From Adiantum capillus-veneris (taxonomy: Eukaryota > Streptophyta > Polypodiopsida > Polypodiales > Pteridaceae), in contig CM043957.1 of the NCBI GenBank assembly GCA_014529385.2, positions 88,810,881-88,874,880 on the forward strand: a DNA stretch of 64,000 bases, in the 5' to 3' direction. The position numbers and the translations under genes were made by a program. Below are positions 1 to 9,932 of the stretch, in pieces (positions within the stretch are counted from its first letter, which is position 1; every line of letters begins with the position of its first letter). The notes below the pieces were generated by a model. The model saw only the letters and a program-made list of their open reading frames with translations. It was not told the origin of the DNA and did not search any database.

Positions 1-579
1 TGTCAACTTTTACAGAGGTTGATTATCTTGGACGTCAATGGATTGTTGTTGATGCGCGTGCCTCTCGGTGACACAGAACCCTTTGAGGATTTGCAAACGT
101 TTTGGATGGGAACTTGTCGAGTCGTGGTTCGTCCAGGAACCAAGGAATTTATTCAGTTTCTTCTTCCGTGCTTCAGAGTTGCCATATGGTCTTCAATGCA
201 AAGGCAAAACTTGTCGCCACTAGTCAGAATAGTTTGCAGTGTATGCCACGCTCACACGTCAGATTTTGCCTTTTTGTATGATCAAAGAAAATGCGTTACC
301 GTTGAGGGCCACTACCACCCTAAAAAACCACACTTACCTCTTTTGTACAAACCGTTTAGCCAAATCGGTGTACCCTTTGATGCAACTAATACACTACTGA
401 TTGATGATACTCCTGAAAAGGGAGAACTAAATCCGCCGGGAACAACTATCTCACCACCTTCTTTCGAGGGGCATTCCTTCGATTTTTACCTTGAAGACAT
501 TCTGATTCCATACTTACAGAAATTGTATTTCAGTCCATTGTTCACGGACGAGTTTGTACTTTCTAATGAATTAAGATGA
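1..579 (+). CDS. FCP1/NLI-interacting-factor-like HAD phosphatase domain, 3' part
   Basis: The frame is already open at base 1, so this is the last exon or 3' part of a larger gene. The first ATG-like start inside the window is only a TTG and was not used. The protein shows the order of an FCP1/SCP-type HAD phosphatase: motif I IILDVNGLL near the start, a motif II region VAIWSS about 35 residues on, then K..H.P...KPF, and a motif IV LLIDDTPEKGELNPPGTTI. The frame stops at TGA 577-579. Family members remove phosphate from phosphoserine or phosphothreonine. Plant paralogues often have D-x-N-G-x in place of D-x-D-G-T, as here. The second Asp of motif I (general acid) is therefore Asn, so catalysis may be weak or lost. 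No neighbour shares its context, since a LINE begins about 40 bases downstream. Confidence 0.75.
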   Translation, partial: CQLLQRLIILDVNGLLLMRVPLGDTEPFEDLQTFWMGTCRVVVRPGTKEFIQFLLPCFRVAIWSSMQRQNLSPLVRIVCSVCHAHTSDFAFLYDQRKCVTVEGHYHPKKPHLPLLYKPFSQIGVPFDATNTLLIDDTPEKGELNPPGTTISPPSFEGHSFDFYLEDILIPYLQKLYFSPLFTDEFVLSNELR

Positions 580-619
580 CTCTTCTATCATGTCTTTGTC
601 TTGTCTAACATTGAGGGAG

Positions 620-2248
620 AGAGAGATAGATAGATAGATAGATTTTATTATCGTCCTCGGAGGTCAAATATGACCTATGGGACCAAAGTTACATGTGATG
701 TAGTATGTGTATGGCTGATGAGTGACTCTCGATGCTCCAAAATTGTAGTGATGAGAGTCGCAATGGAGAGCCCACACCTTGGCTGGGAGAGGAAAGTGTG
801 TAGGTCTAAGTTATGGTTGAAAATGTGAGAGAAGCAAGTTCGGATGTGATTAAAAGCTGAGCACTCTAGTAGTGTGTGGTACTCAGACTCTTGAACTTGC
901 AGTGAGCATAATGTGCACAATCGATTTGACTCTTCTTCATTGCCCCAACGCCCTATCTCGCATCGAAGGAAATGGGAGCTAAGCCGAATTGCTGCGATAG
1001 TGCGTATCGCGGACAAGGGAATAGGCTCAAGCATGTAAGTGTGAGTATGGTTTCATCTCTCAGCGAAGAACATGGTTTTGTAGTTGGGGGCAATATAGGT
1101 GGTGTAATGTATGAAGCGTGACCCACCGGATTTCTCCCAAGCCGTAATACATTGGCGTTGTAGAAAAGCTTCATTCACTTGAGAGTCAATTGAAGCATCA
1201 TATAGCAAGTGTAATGCATCCCATCTCCCAAACCACTTCTTTATGTCTTGCATCCATCCCGTGCTCAAGATCTTGCTTTTATGCGTCTTTTGAACTTTTT
1301 TGCTTGCTTCCCATGCAATTGTAGGAAGTCGATGTGAGGGGTTTTGACGCATCTTTATCATGTACTCCACAACCCTTTCCATGCCCATAACCTCAATTGG
1401 AAGAGATCCCGACTCAAGAAGTAGGAGCATATATGGTGTTTGTGTCTTAACTTGGAGAAAGTTTGTAAGAAAACGCTTTTGGACATTCTCAAACTCTTTC
1501 CAAGTAGACTTTGAGATGCTCCCGCCCCACACTTCAACTCCATAAAGAAGAACCGGTGTCACCAATGCATCAAAAAGATACTTCTTGAGAACCCAACACT
1601 TGATGTTTCCCGCATCACACATGTTCTCAAATGCATAATATGCTCTCTTTCCCGCTTCCAAACGACGCATAGCACATTCATGCCACTTGTGATTGGATGG
1701 AACCTCAAGGCCAAGGTACTTAAAGCTCTCAACAACTTCAAATGTCTCGTTGTTGTACACAATGCATGGCTTCTTCTTATGGTTGGTTTTCACAAGCATA
1801 ACCTTTGTTTTTGATTCATTTACAATCAGCCCACTATGCAAGCAAAAGTTCTCAAGGACAACCATAAGCTTTTGTGCATCTTCTAAAGTGTGTGCTAGAA
1901 GCACTACATCATCCGCATACAACAAAAGCATGATTACCGCATTGCAAATAGTGACCTCTTCAATGCCTTCTTCTTGCATAAAGTCAAGTACCATTTTTTC
2001 CAATTGATCGATGCATAGACCAAAGAGAGTTGGTGACAATGGACATCCTTGTTTAACCCCAATAGTGCTTACAAAAATTTCTGAAATTTCTCTTCCCATG
2101 CGCAATTGACAAATCACCTTCTCATAGATTTGAGAAACCGCAAGCATAAACTCACTTGGCACTTGGAGTTCTTCCATCCTTCTCCACAAATTGTTACCGA
2201 ATCATATCAAAGGCTTTCTTAAAGTCCACAAAACAACAATACAATCGC
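620..2248 (-). mobile_element. LINE (L1-type non-LTR element), 3' portion
   Basis: This is the downstream half of a minus-strand LINE whose other half lies at 11470-14476. It holds the reverse-transcriptase fingers/palm, thumb and C-terminal Cys/His region of ORF2, then a short 3' UTR ending in a GATA/GA-rich microsatellite (about 620-649) rather than a plain poly(A) tail. A gypsy element inserted inside ORF2 separates the two halves. No clear target duplication of the LINE itself was seen. Confidence 0.85.
675..2248 (-). pseudogene. LINE ORF2, reverse transcriptase C-terminal part (disrupted)
   Basis: Read on the minus strand, this begins directly at the gypsy insertion point with a VDFKKAFD-type RT block. 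It continues through GVKQGCPLSPTLF and the catalytic LLYADD, then NESKTKVM and FKYLGLE, and ends in a zinc-binding tail CTLC-x(n)-H-x(4)-C typical of plant L1 ORF2. Two breaks are visible. There is a frameshift near 2195-2205, between FDMI and NLWRRM, and an in-frame TGA at 1053-1055, after which the same frame runs on to 675. The copy is therefore dead. ORF2 products nick target DNA and copy the element RNA at the nick. Confidence 0.88.
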
Positions 2249-3073
2249 TGATGGGGGCTTTTCACAAGCCAAGCTCCCATACCCCTCTTCTCTCGTCCCC
2301 ACCCCATGAAAACCCCCTCTTAGGGAGGGAGTGATAAAAGGCATTGGAAAAAGTAAGAAAAAAATAAAGTATGATTATGTAAATATATGAGAAAGGTAAA
2401 ATAGGCCACCTCATGCCTGCGGGGCAGCCCATCTCCACCTTGCCTCCTTTTTCTTCACTGTTGCCCCGCCGTGTGTCCCTTTTCCTCTCCTCCACTCAAA
2501 AGGTCAACCCCCTCTCTCTTCCCCTTGTCCTTTCTCCTTTCTCTCTCCCCTCAAGCTACCCCACCTCTGACCAATAATGCATTCTAACTCACCAATAATT
2601 CACCCTAACTCACATGCAACTTACCCTATCTTCCAAAATAGTATACCCCACCCCCTCTTTCTCTCTCCTATCATATCCCATGACCCAAATACCCCCCTCT
2701 CTCTCTAAAGGGCGCCATGTCTCTTGTCTTATAGCTAAATAATCTTCCCCACACTCACACACACTAAGTTTCACTGAAAAAGGTGCCCACAGACCCATCC
2801 CCACCCGATGGTTACCTGATTTTTCTTGTGTTCACACACATCTGCACACAGATTCACCTCTGAACACTCTCCCCTCTTGTAATTACTTTATTCTCCATGT
2901 CACCTCTCACTTTTTTTTCATCAACCCATGTCTCTCTCTTAGTCTCTCTCTCATGAGACTGCTGTTCTGGCACATATACACACAGCCAGACAAGTGGGGC
3001 CCACAGTCACATGGCCTATGTAGATAATGATTTCTTCATTTCTAAATTCTAGAATTCCTCCCCCCTCCTCCCC

Positions 3074-3082
3074 TATATCAAG
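3074..3082 (+). promoter_or_regulatory. Altered TATA box in 5' LTR
   Basis: TATATCAAG lies where the 3' LTR has TATATAAAG (10742-10750). Both are followed by the same AGGGGTCACCATCACAC. The A-to-C change falls in the 5' LTR, the copy that would drive genomic transcription. Confidence 0.6.
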
Positions 3083-3384
3083 AGGGGTCACCATCACACT
3101 AAATACATACAAAACATCACCAAAGAACACACTATGCACTGTGTGTGCCTAGTGCACACACACACACCCACACCATCACCATCACCGCAATCACCATGCT
3201 TGTCTTGAGCATGACCTCTACACCCTTGGCTATGGAAGATGAAGGGCAACTAAATGAAGGATGATGGCCATAATCCTCGTGCGAGTCTTCACCATCAACT
3301 TCCACCTATCCGCCATGTGCTCTACCACTCTCTCCCTTCTCATTCCCCTACCCTATGCTCCCCATTTCATCGCCTAATTCTCTA

Positions 3385-3390
3385 AATAAA
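3385..3390 (+). terminator. LTR polyadenylation signal AATAAA
   Basis: AATAAA sits about 300 bases after the TATA-like box and is conserved in the 3' LTR at 11053-11058. It marks the probable R/U5 region. Confidence 0.55.
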
Positions 3391-3802
3391 GCTTGAGGTT
3401 TTGTGAGTACGTTTTCTTGCAATGTTTTTCCCATGTGAGGTGTGCGGAATCGCCACCTAGTCTTGTGTTTTGGAGTGAGCTTGTGTATGTGTGAAGGGTG
3501 TGTGGATTCGCCATCCTTTTGTGGTGCCTAAGTACTAAGCCGCTATACCCCCTCCCTCACTCTCTCTCTCTCTCTCTCACTCTCTCTCACTTGATCTCAT
3601 TCCCTTCCCTCTTCATCATTACTCCCAAGCATCCATCTCTCTTGGATGAAAACTTTGTTATGGTGGTGTGTTGTTTGCGTCCTAGCCGCTGAAGCTAGGT
3701 GGTGCCCCCTGTTTGCTTTACCATGACAGGCTCGAGGCGCGCCATTCGGTCCCCGGTGTTTTAGAGGCCGTCGGGGTTCGGGGTTCGCTTTGCTCCCATC
3801 AT

Positions 3803-3820
3803 TTGGTGCACCCACTGAGG
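3803..3820 (+). promoter_or_regulatory. Primer-binding site of gypsy element
   Basis: TGGTGCACCCACTGAGG starts two bases after the LTR end. It begins TGG (complement of tRNA CCA) and resembles the GCGCCCACCGTGGGG-type sites of plant Tat elements. I cannot name the tRNA with confidence. Confidence 0.6.
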
Positions 3821-3907
3821 ATCTTTTCATGAAACCCTTCAGTTTGCAAGACTAAAACCCCTAAACTATTGTGAATGGATGAATGGCTAGCAGGATTTGC
3901 TAATTAG

Positions 3908-4576
3908 ATGACAGAAGAAGAAGAGCTCCAAGCACAACTAGACGAACTCCGCATCTCCATCGAAGCTCGAGTGCCAGGCGTAACGGTAATTGATTTGCAG
4001 TGGGAGAGTCAACCAACACGCCAAACCCAGTGGATATACATAGGCCAAGTGCCAAGAAGAAGAAGGAGAAGGTCGAAACCATGTCCGCAACCTACAACCA
4101 ACCCACAACAACAAAATGGAAGGAGCTCTACACAATAGAGAATCAACACTATTCTACTTTGAGAATCGGGTAACTCAAGTCACCGAGGTAATTATCACAG
4201 TCAGTTTTCAAGTCGCACCTGATGCTGCAGCACAGATAACGGAATCATTGGCTCACACTCTCACTAGAGAAACTAGGGATCTACTGAGTTTGTTTCAGGA
4301 AAGAACACCACCCTCTCCCACAAGCTTGGACAGTGACTAAGCACCTCTAAGCTTCACATGAATCAGTACAACCTACCTCAAGACAGATCACACATACCAA
4401 CACGTGTACGCTCAATCAAGGTAATACTGGATTTGAAGGCTCACTACCAGCACGTCATTGACACCATGCTGGGTGGGGAGCAATTTTTTGAGGTTCTGGC
4501 ATCAGATCAACCATTTGTCTTACCTTTGGTACAAGGCAATGTACCGTTTGAAGTTTCAATCTATGTCCTAGTATAA
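3908..4576 (+). pseudogene. Extra ORF upstream of gag (three broken pieces)
   Basis: Between the primer-binding site and gag lie three short plus-strand frames: 3908-4138, 4116-4340 and 4358-4576. The first starts MTEEEELQAQLDELRISIEA and includes an RRRRRR run. The second, in another frame, holds VTEVIITVSFQVAPDAAAQ, and the third HYQHVIDTMLGGEQFFEVL. Together they look like one earlier reading frame of roughly 220 codons broken by frameshifts. Tat/Ogre elements are known to carry an additional ORF before gag. I recognise no domain. Confidence 0.5.
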
Positions 4577-4659
4577 AAGGGTATACACGCCTCCTTGTAA
4601 AGAAGAAAAAAACTTTTGCAAGTTAAGCAGTGTGTCTTTCTAGCTCTCTCTCAGTAATC

Positions 4660-4977
4660 ATGGCAAGTGTAGCATTTCCAACATTTAAAGGAAAGAAGGG
4701 GGAGGATTTGGTAACAGACTTCCTAGATGACTTTGAAGTAGCATGTGTAGTGAGCAACAAAGATACGGATGAATCCCGGGTTAGAATCTTTAAGCATCTC
4801 ATGAAGCTAGAAGCTAGATCATGGTACAATGCACTTCCACAAGCAACCAAGGATGACTTGGAACCCTTAAAAACCGCTTTTAAGAGGCGCTTTGGGGGAG
4901 GTACCACTTCAGAAAAGTTGTGGGACAAGTTGAGAGACTTGAAGCAGGAGGGTCTTTTAGAATATGCCCACCTATGA
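4660..4977 (+). pseudogene. gag: gag N-terminal part, frameshifted from pol
   Basis: The ATG at 4660 opens MASVAFPTFKG, followed by a Ty3-type gag core (FEVACVVSNKD, WYNALPQATKDD, LKTAFKRRF). The frame ends at TGA 4975-4977 after LLEYAH, while the overlapping frame from 4964 continues at once with YESKFVDLWERW. A single small indel near 4970 therefore separates gag from the rest. Gag assembles the virus-like particle in the cytoplasm. Confidence 0.85.
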
Positions 4978-7900
4978 GTCCAAATTTGTGGATTTGTGGG
5001 AACGGTGGGTTGAGTCACTGGCAAGGGGGGAAGCTGCACCCGATTTCCTAAAAAAATATCGGTTCACGCATGGCTTATGGCCGCTTCTCAAGGAGAAGGT
5101 GAAAGGTAGATTCCCGGCTACGTACGAGTTAGCCGTTGAGATTGTTCGCCTTAAGGACAAGAAGCTGCAAATGAAAGCCAAAGAAACCGAGTCAACAGAA
5201 GCAGGAACATCGTGTCGACCAGCAACTACGACAACCACCATACCACCACCACTGGCTCTTGGGGTAAGAGATGACCAACAAGAAATGTTGGCCCATATTA
5301 CTGACCAATTGCAGAATTTGTCTGTCCACTTAATACAGCAAGGGAGGAGTCAAGAAAGAGATCAAGACCCTGGAAGAGCACGACGACAAAACAGGGAGTA
5401 TCATTGCTACAACTGCGGAGAAGATGGTCACGGTATGTACTACTGTCCCAAACCACGACAAAACTATAATAGAGGAGGTAGAAGGAACCAATTGTCACCC
5501 CCTAGAGAAAGAACACCCCCACCCCGAGCACCACCCCCACCAACACAAATTCTATGTCCACCCCAAACACCACTACAAGCATCCATTCCACCTCTTCCAC
5601 CAGCCCCACCACCTGATCGCCCTGTAAACATCATAAGGCTAGAAGAGAAAGGAAAAGCCGTAGTAGTGGATCCACCCAGATCAAAGGAGAGGGACAAGGG
5701 TAAGGAGAAGGTAACCTTTTTAGAACCACTTGAAGCCATGACTGTGAAAAGAGCTAGGAGGGAGAAAGCTACACAATCAGATGATGAGAGAAGCATGAGA
5801 GGAGAAACTAGCAAGAGGCCATCCAGGCCACAACGGAAATTGGGCATCACCGACTTCCAGCTAGGGGAAAGCTCAAAGCCCTATGATCTAACATTGGATG
5901 TGGCAGAGCAAGGACCGAAGATTACATGGCCACAGCTGCTACATCTTGTACCTAAAGTAAGGCGACAATGGTCTAAAATGGTAAGTACAAGACGCTCCAA
6001 AACAAAGGTAGCCGGAGCAATTTCGGGATGCAACATGGATGACATCCTTCCAATTGTCGATGTAAACATAAAAGGAAAGAGGGTTGGAAACACCTACATT
6101 GATGGAGGTGCACAAATCTGTGTAATGAGCGAAGCTATGATGCTTCAATTAGGGCTCGAGGTTGACAGGCCTTCTCCATGCAAGGCAAAGATGGCAAACA
6201 ATGCAAAAGTAAAGTGTGTGGGTGTGGTAAGTGCCGTGAAAATCAAAGCTTTCAACACTGAGGTAGAGGTAGATGTTTTTGTAATGCCTACTAAGGGGGA
6301 GGGCTATCCACTAATTTTGGGAAGGCCATGGTTGATGGCCATGAAGGCAAAACAAGACTGGGGTACTGGCCTTCTACGCATGACCGGTAAGAAAGGGGAG
6401 ACAATCTACTATGACATGAGGATTGGCAAGCAGAAGCAAATGAATCTGGAAACATTGGCAGATGAAACTACTAGCGAATCTTCCAGTTCTGAGGAGGAGA
6501 CCACATCCACCGACGAAAGTGACAGTTCCATTGATGTGATGGGTATCATTATGAAGGATCCACAAATGGTAAGCACAACTGGTGATCCATCACCAAAAGG
6601 GCAACCCAATGAAGAGGAGAGCAAATCACCTAGCCTAGGAGGAAGTAGGTTGAAGGGTATGTTGTCTACGGAATTAACACTTGAGGAGAAAGATAGTTTT
6701 TTGCAAATGTTGATGGGATTTCCTAACCTGTTCATTGACAACTATGAAAGAATCATAGGCATTACAGTGGTGGAACATCATATTAAGCTGAAGGAAGGGG
6801 TAAAACCAGTTGTGCAAAAGCTACGACGACTGGGGGTCATACAAGAAAAGGCACTCTTGGCCGAGGTAAGGAAACTGCTGGAGGCGGGATTCATCTATCC
6901 TGTAGAAAACTCAGAATGGGTGTCACCCGTAGTGGTGACGCCTAAAAAGAATGGTAAGTGGAGGGTCTGTGCTGACTACAAACCACTAAATGCAGCTACA
7001 AAGAGAGACCACTTTCCTCTCCCTTTCTTGCATGAAATTCTGAATGAAGTAGTGGGTTTTGAATGCTATACCGTCTGTGATGGTTATTCTGGATACTTTC
7101 AAATACGCATAGCCTTGGAAGATCAGCTAAAAACCACTTTTATCACGCCATGGGGTTGTTTTGCATACAGGGTTATGCCATTTGGTCTCACAAATGCACC
7201 TGCCACATTCCCAAGATATGTCACATATGTTTTTCAACCATTCTTTGGAACATCCATAAGAGTATTCATTGATGATTTTTGTATATATAGCTCCCGTATT
7301 TCACATTTAGAAAAGGTAACTGAAGGTTTGGCCAGGTTGCAGAGCCTAGGTGGGCAATTAAATGTGGATAAATGCCACATTGGGGAGAGTAAAGTCATTC
7401 TACTAGGCCATGAAATTTCAGCAAAAGGTATCAATGCCGACCCAAGTAAGGTGTCCGCACTCATAGCCCTACCTTCACCAACGACCGCACGTCAACTGGT
7501 CTCTTTTATACAGAAGGTGAGGTACTTAAGTAGATTCATACATCTACTATCACAACTTGTTCTACCATTGCAACAACTCACTCAAAGATCAACTTTCACT
7601 TGGGATGAGGAAAGCGAACATCACTACAACAAGGTAAAGGAGGTCTTAGCCACTCTGCCAACTATCTCACCACCTAAGTGGGATGAAAAATTCTATGTCA
7701 CCTCAAGTGTTGGTGATGACTCATTGGGGGCTGTGCTACTCCAAAAGGATACGACGACATCTTTCATGAGGCCAATCTACTTCTCTAGTCGAATGATGAC
7801 AGCAGGAGAGAAAGGTTTCACCCATGTGGAACACTTAGTCCTAGCTCTTAGATTTGCAACTACAAAGTTTAGGTCATATTTGCTGCCTAAGCAATTTGTG

Positions 7901-9904
7901 ATTCTAACCACGGATGAAATATTTCCCTATGTTGTACAACACATGGATGTGTCTACTAGAATTACTAAATGGCTAGTTCGTCTGCAAGAGTTTGACTACA
8001 CGGTACAGGTAGAAAGCACGACAAGGGCAAGTTTAGGGGGACTCATGACCTACCAAGTCTTTGAAAGGAAGGAGAAGCAATCTAAGGAAGGAGAAGTCCG
8101 ATTACCTCCAGTACCACCGATGGTAGAAGGAGCACACTCTCTCTACTTTGATGGAGCCTACAAGCGAGCGTCCGACAAAGCAGCTGCAGGCATAGTGGTC
8201 TTTGATGACAAAGGGACAAAGGTATTTTCGTTGGGCCAATTGTTAGATTCACATTCTAACGAGTATGCAGCACTAACCAAGGGTCTACAATGGTGCGTCT
8301 CACAAGGTGTACAACGCCTTAATGTATTTGGGGATGCTCTACTTCTGGTAAGGCAAGTAAATGGAGCATGGACATGCAAGAATCCTAGTTTAAGGACTCA
8401 CTTAAGTGGTGTAAAAACCTTGTTGGGTAAGTTTGAAGAAGTTCAAATACACCATATCCCAAGGGCTCAAAACCAAGAAGCAGATGCCCTAGAAAGTGAA
8501 AGACTACAGGAAGTGGTGGTTGGAGCAATAAAACTAAAGCTCCCTCTATTTCAAGGAAGTGATGCCTTGCCTGACATCATGCATTTTTTGGAAATAGGGG
8601 AATGCCCATTAGATTTAACAAAGGGACAGAAGCAATGGCTGACGCGGAAGGCCACAAGGTATCGATTCATCAATGACGGTTTGTACTGTAAGGGTAAGGA
8701 CCAAATACTCAGGAAGGTCCCTCTCTCTCAGGAAATCACGGGAGTAATTGCTAGCTGTCACGACGGGGTTTGTGGTGGTCACTTTGCCCTAAACATAACA
8801 AGTAGGAAAATCTTGCAGGCAGGCTTCATATGGCCTAGCCTGAACCGTGATGTACACCACTGGTGCAAAACATGTAAGTTGTGTCAAAAGGCCGGTACTA
8901 GGTCACTTATGCCTGAACCACAGACACCTATTCTCTCATATGGCCCATTTGAAAAATGGGGTATCGATTCCATTGGGCCATTACCTAGGGCCAACTCAGG
9001 AAAATTCTACATTATCATGGGGGTCGACTACATGACTAGATGGGCAGAGGCTACAGCCACCACTAGAATCACAGCGGTAGAGGTAGCTAAATTTATCTAC
9101 GAGCACATATGCTGTAGGTTTGGCACACCTTTAGAGATCATCTCTGATAGAGGGCCAGGTTTCAGAGCAGACTTGGTAGGAGAATTAATGCAGAAACTGG
9201 GCATTACAAGGAGGCACTCTTCACCATATTACCCTCAATGTAATGGCCTAGTTGAAAAGGTAAATGGAATGGTTTCTAAAATTATTACCAAGCAGGTAAA
9301 CAGTCATCCTGCAGACTGGGATAAGTATCTACTACCAGCTTTATGGGCCTACAGAACTTCATTTCATACATCCTTGGGATTCACACCGTATCATCTAGTA
9401 TTTGGTAAGGAAGCAATCTTGCCCATTGAAGTGCAACTACAAAGTCTCAGAGTAATGGCAAGCCAGCTTCAACAGCCCAACATGCATTTGAGAGATCACA
9501 TCATCAACTTGGAAAGATTGCAGCTGGACAGAGAAGAAGCAATAAATTATTATGCAGCACAAGCAGAGCATAGACGGCTTAGCTTTAACGAGCATCTCCG
9601 GAAAAAAGAATTGAAGAAAGGAATGTTGGTGCTCCGCTACGACAATCGCTTTGACACGCGCAAGGATAAGAAACTCCTACTCCGATGGGAAGGTCCTTTC
9701 ATCGTCAGGAAAAAGTATGCCAATGGAAGCTACCAGCTTATGGAGGTTGATGGAAAACTTCATAAAACCAGGGTAAATGGTTGGCGACTTAAACCTTATT
9801 TTCTTCGATTTGACCAGGCTCCACCTATTGACATTCCAGATGAGGACACACCATCAGCCGCCACCTCCAACAATAATGATCAAACAGATGAGCTACAGAC
9901 ATGA
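4964..9904 (+). CDS. pol: gag (C-terminal) - pol polyprotein of Tat-like gypsy element
   Basis: This is one open frame of 1646 codons. The order is gag remainder; CCHC knuckle CYNCGEDGHGMYYC (about residues 145-158); a proline-rich spacer; protease with TYIDGGAQICVM (DGG in place of DSG/DTG); RT with VCADYKPLNAATKRDHFPLP and catalytic FIDDF near residue 768; a first RNase H; and a second RNase H starting LYFDGA near residue 1061 with the Asp/Glu set FDGA, NEYAAL, FGDA and EADAL. The integrase has an HHCC finger (H-x(n)-H, C-KLC) near residues 1265-1305, then D in GIDSIGP, D in ISDRGPG and E in GLVEKVNG. TGA follows at 9902-9904. Apart from the gag frameshift it looks intact. Confidence 0.93.
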   Translation: MPTYESKFVDLWERWVESLARGEAAPDFLKKYRFTHGLWPLLKEKVKGRFPATYELAVEIVRLKDKKLQMKAKETESTEAGTSCRPATTTTTIPPPLALGVRDDQQEMLAHITDQLQNLSVHLIQQGRSQERDQDPGRARRQNREYHCYNCGEDGHGMYYCPKPRQNYNRGGRRNQLSPPRERTPPPRAPPPPTQILCPPQTPLQASIPPLPPAPPPDRPVNIIRLEEKGKAVVVDPPRSKERDKGKEKVTFLEPLEAMTVKRARREKATQSDDERSMRGETSKRPSRPQRKLGITDFQLGESSKPYDLTLDVAEQGPKITWPQLLHLVPKVRRQWSKMVSTRRSKTKVAGAISGCNMDDILPIVDVNIKGKRVGNTYIDGGAQICVMSEAMMLQLGLEVDRPSPCKAKMANNAKVKCVGVVSAVKIKAFNTEVEVDVFVMPTKGEGYPLILGRPWLMAMKAKQDWGTGLLRMTGKKGETIYYDMRIGKQKQMNLETLADETTSESSSSEEETTSTDESDSSIDVMGIIMKDPQMVSTTGDPSPKGQPNEEESKSPSLGGSRLKGMLSTELTLEEKDSFLQMLMGFPNLFIDNYERIIGITVVEHHIKLKEGVKPVVQKLRRLGVIQEKALLAEVRKLLEAGFIYPVENSEWVSPVVVTPKKNGKWRVCADYKPLNAATKRDHFPLPFLHEILNEVVGFECYTVCDGYSGYFQIRIALEDQLKTTFITPWGCFAYRVMPFGLTNAPATFPRYVTYVFQPFFGTSIRVFIDDFCIYSSRISHLEKVTEGLARLQSLGGQLNVDKCHIGESKVILLGHEISAKGINADPSKVSALIALPSPTTARQLVSFIQKVRYLSRFIHLLSQLVLPLQQLTQRSTFTWDEESEHHYNKVKEVLATLPTISPPKWDEKFYVTSSVGDDSLGAVLLQKDTTTSFMRPIYFSSRMMTAGEKGFTHVEHLVLALRFATTKFRSYLLPKQFVILTTDEIFPYVVQHMDVSTRITKWLVRLQEFDYTVQVESTTRASLGGLMTYQVFERKEKQSKEGEVRLPPVPPMVEGAHSLYFDGAYKRASDKAAAGIVVFDDKGTKVFSLGQLLDSHSNEYAALTKGLQWCVSQGVQRLNVFGDALLLVRQVNGAWTCKNPSLRTHLSGVKTLLGKFEEVQIHHIPRAQNQEADALESERLQEVVVGAIKLKLPLFQGSDALPDIMHFLEIGECPLDLTKGQKQWLTRKATRYRFINDGLYCKGKDQILRKVPLSQEITGVIASCHDGVCGGHFALNITSRKILQAGFIWPSLNRDVHHWCKTCKLCQKAGTRSLMPEPQTPILSYGPFEKWGIDSIGPLPRANSGKFYIIMGVDYMTRWAEATATTRITAVEVAKFIYEHICCRFGTPLEIISDRGPGFRADLVGELMQKLGITRRHSSPYYPQCNGLVEKVNGMVSKIITKQVNSHPADWDKYLLPALWAYRTSFHTSLGFTPYHLVFGKEAILPIEVQLQSLRVMASQLQQPNMHLRDHIINLERLQLDREEAINYYAAQAEHRRLSFNEHLRKKELKKGMLVLRYDNRFDTRKDKKLLLRWEGPFIVRKKYANGSYQLMEVDGKLHKTRVNGWRLKPYFLRFDQAPPIDIPDEDTPSAATSNNNDQTDELQT

Positions 9905-9916
9905 ATGCCTCTAGCC

Positions 9917-9932
9917 AAAAGGGGAGGGCTAA
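9917..9932 (+). promoter_or_regulatory. Polypurine tract
   Basis: AAAAGGGGAGGGCTAA lies directly before the TGATGGG start of the 3' LTR. This is the expected primer for plus-strand DNA synthesis. Confidence 0.75.

Larger units (their letters stand above)
2249..3801 (+). repeat. 5' LTR of Tat-like gypsy element
   Basis: This 1553-bp LTR pairs with 9933-11469. By eye the two are nearly identical. Visible differences include a stretch of about 25 bases present only here near 2495-2520 and a shorter segment near 2865. The LTR holds a pyrimidine-rich U3, a TATA-like TATATCAAG at 3074-3082 (altered relative to the 3' LTR) and AATAAA at 3385-3390. Confidence 0.93.

Noticed and set aside
2951-3139. 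62-codon minus-strand frame repeated at 10619-10807
   Set aside because: It lies in the two LTRs, so it repeats only because the LTRs do. No motif.
5464-5850. Gly-rich minus-strand frame
   Set aside because: It is the shadow of the proline-rich spacer of gypsy pol.
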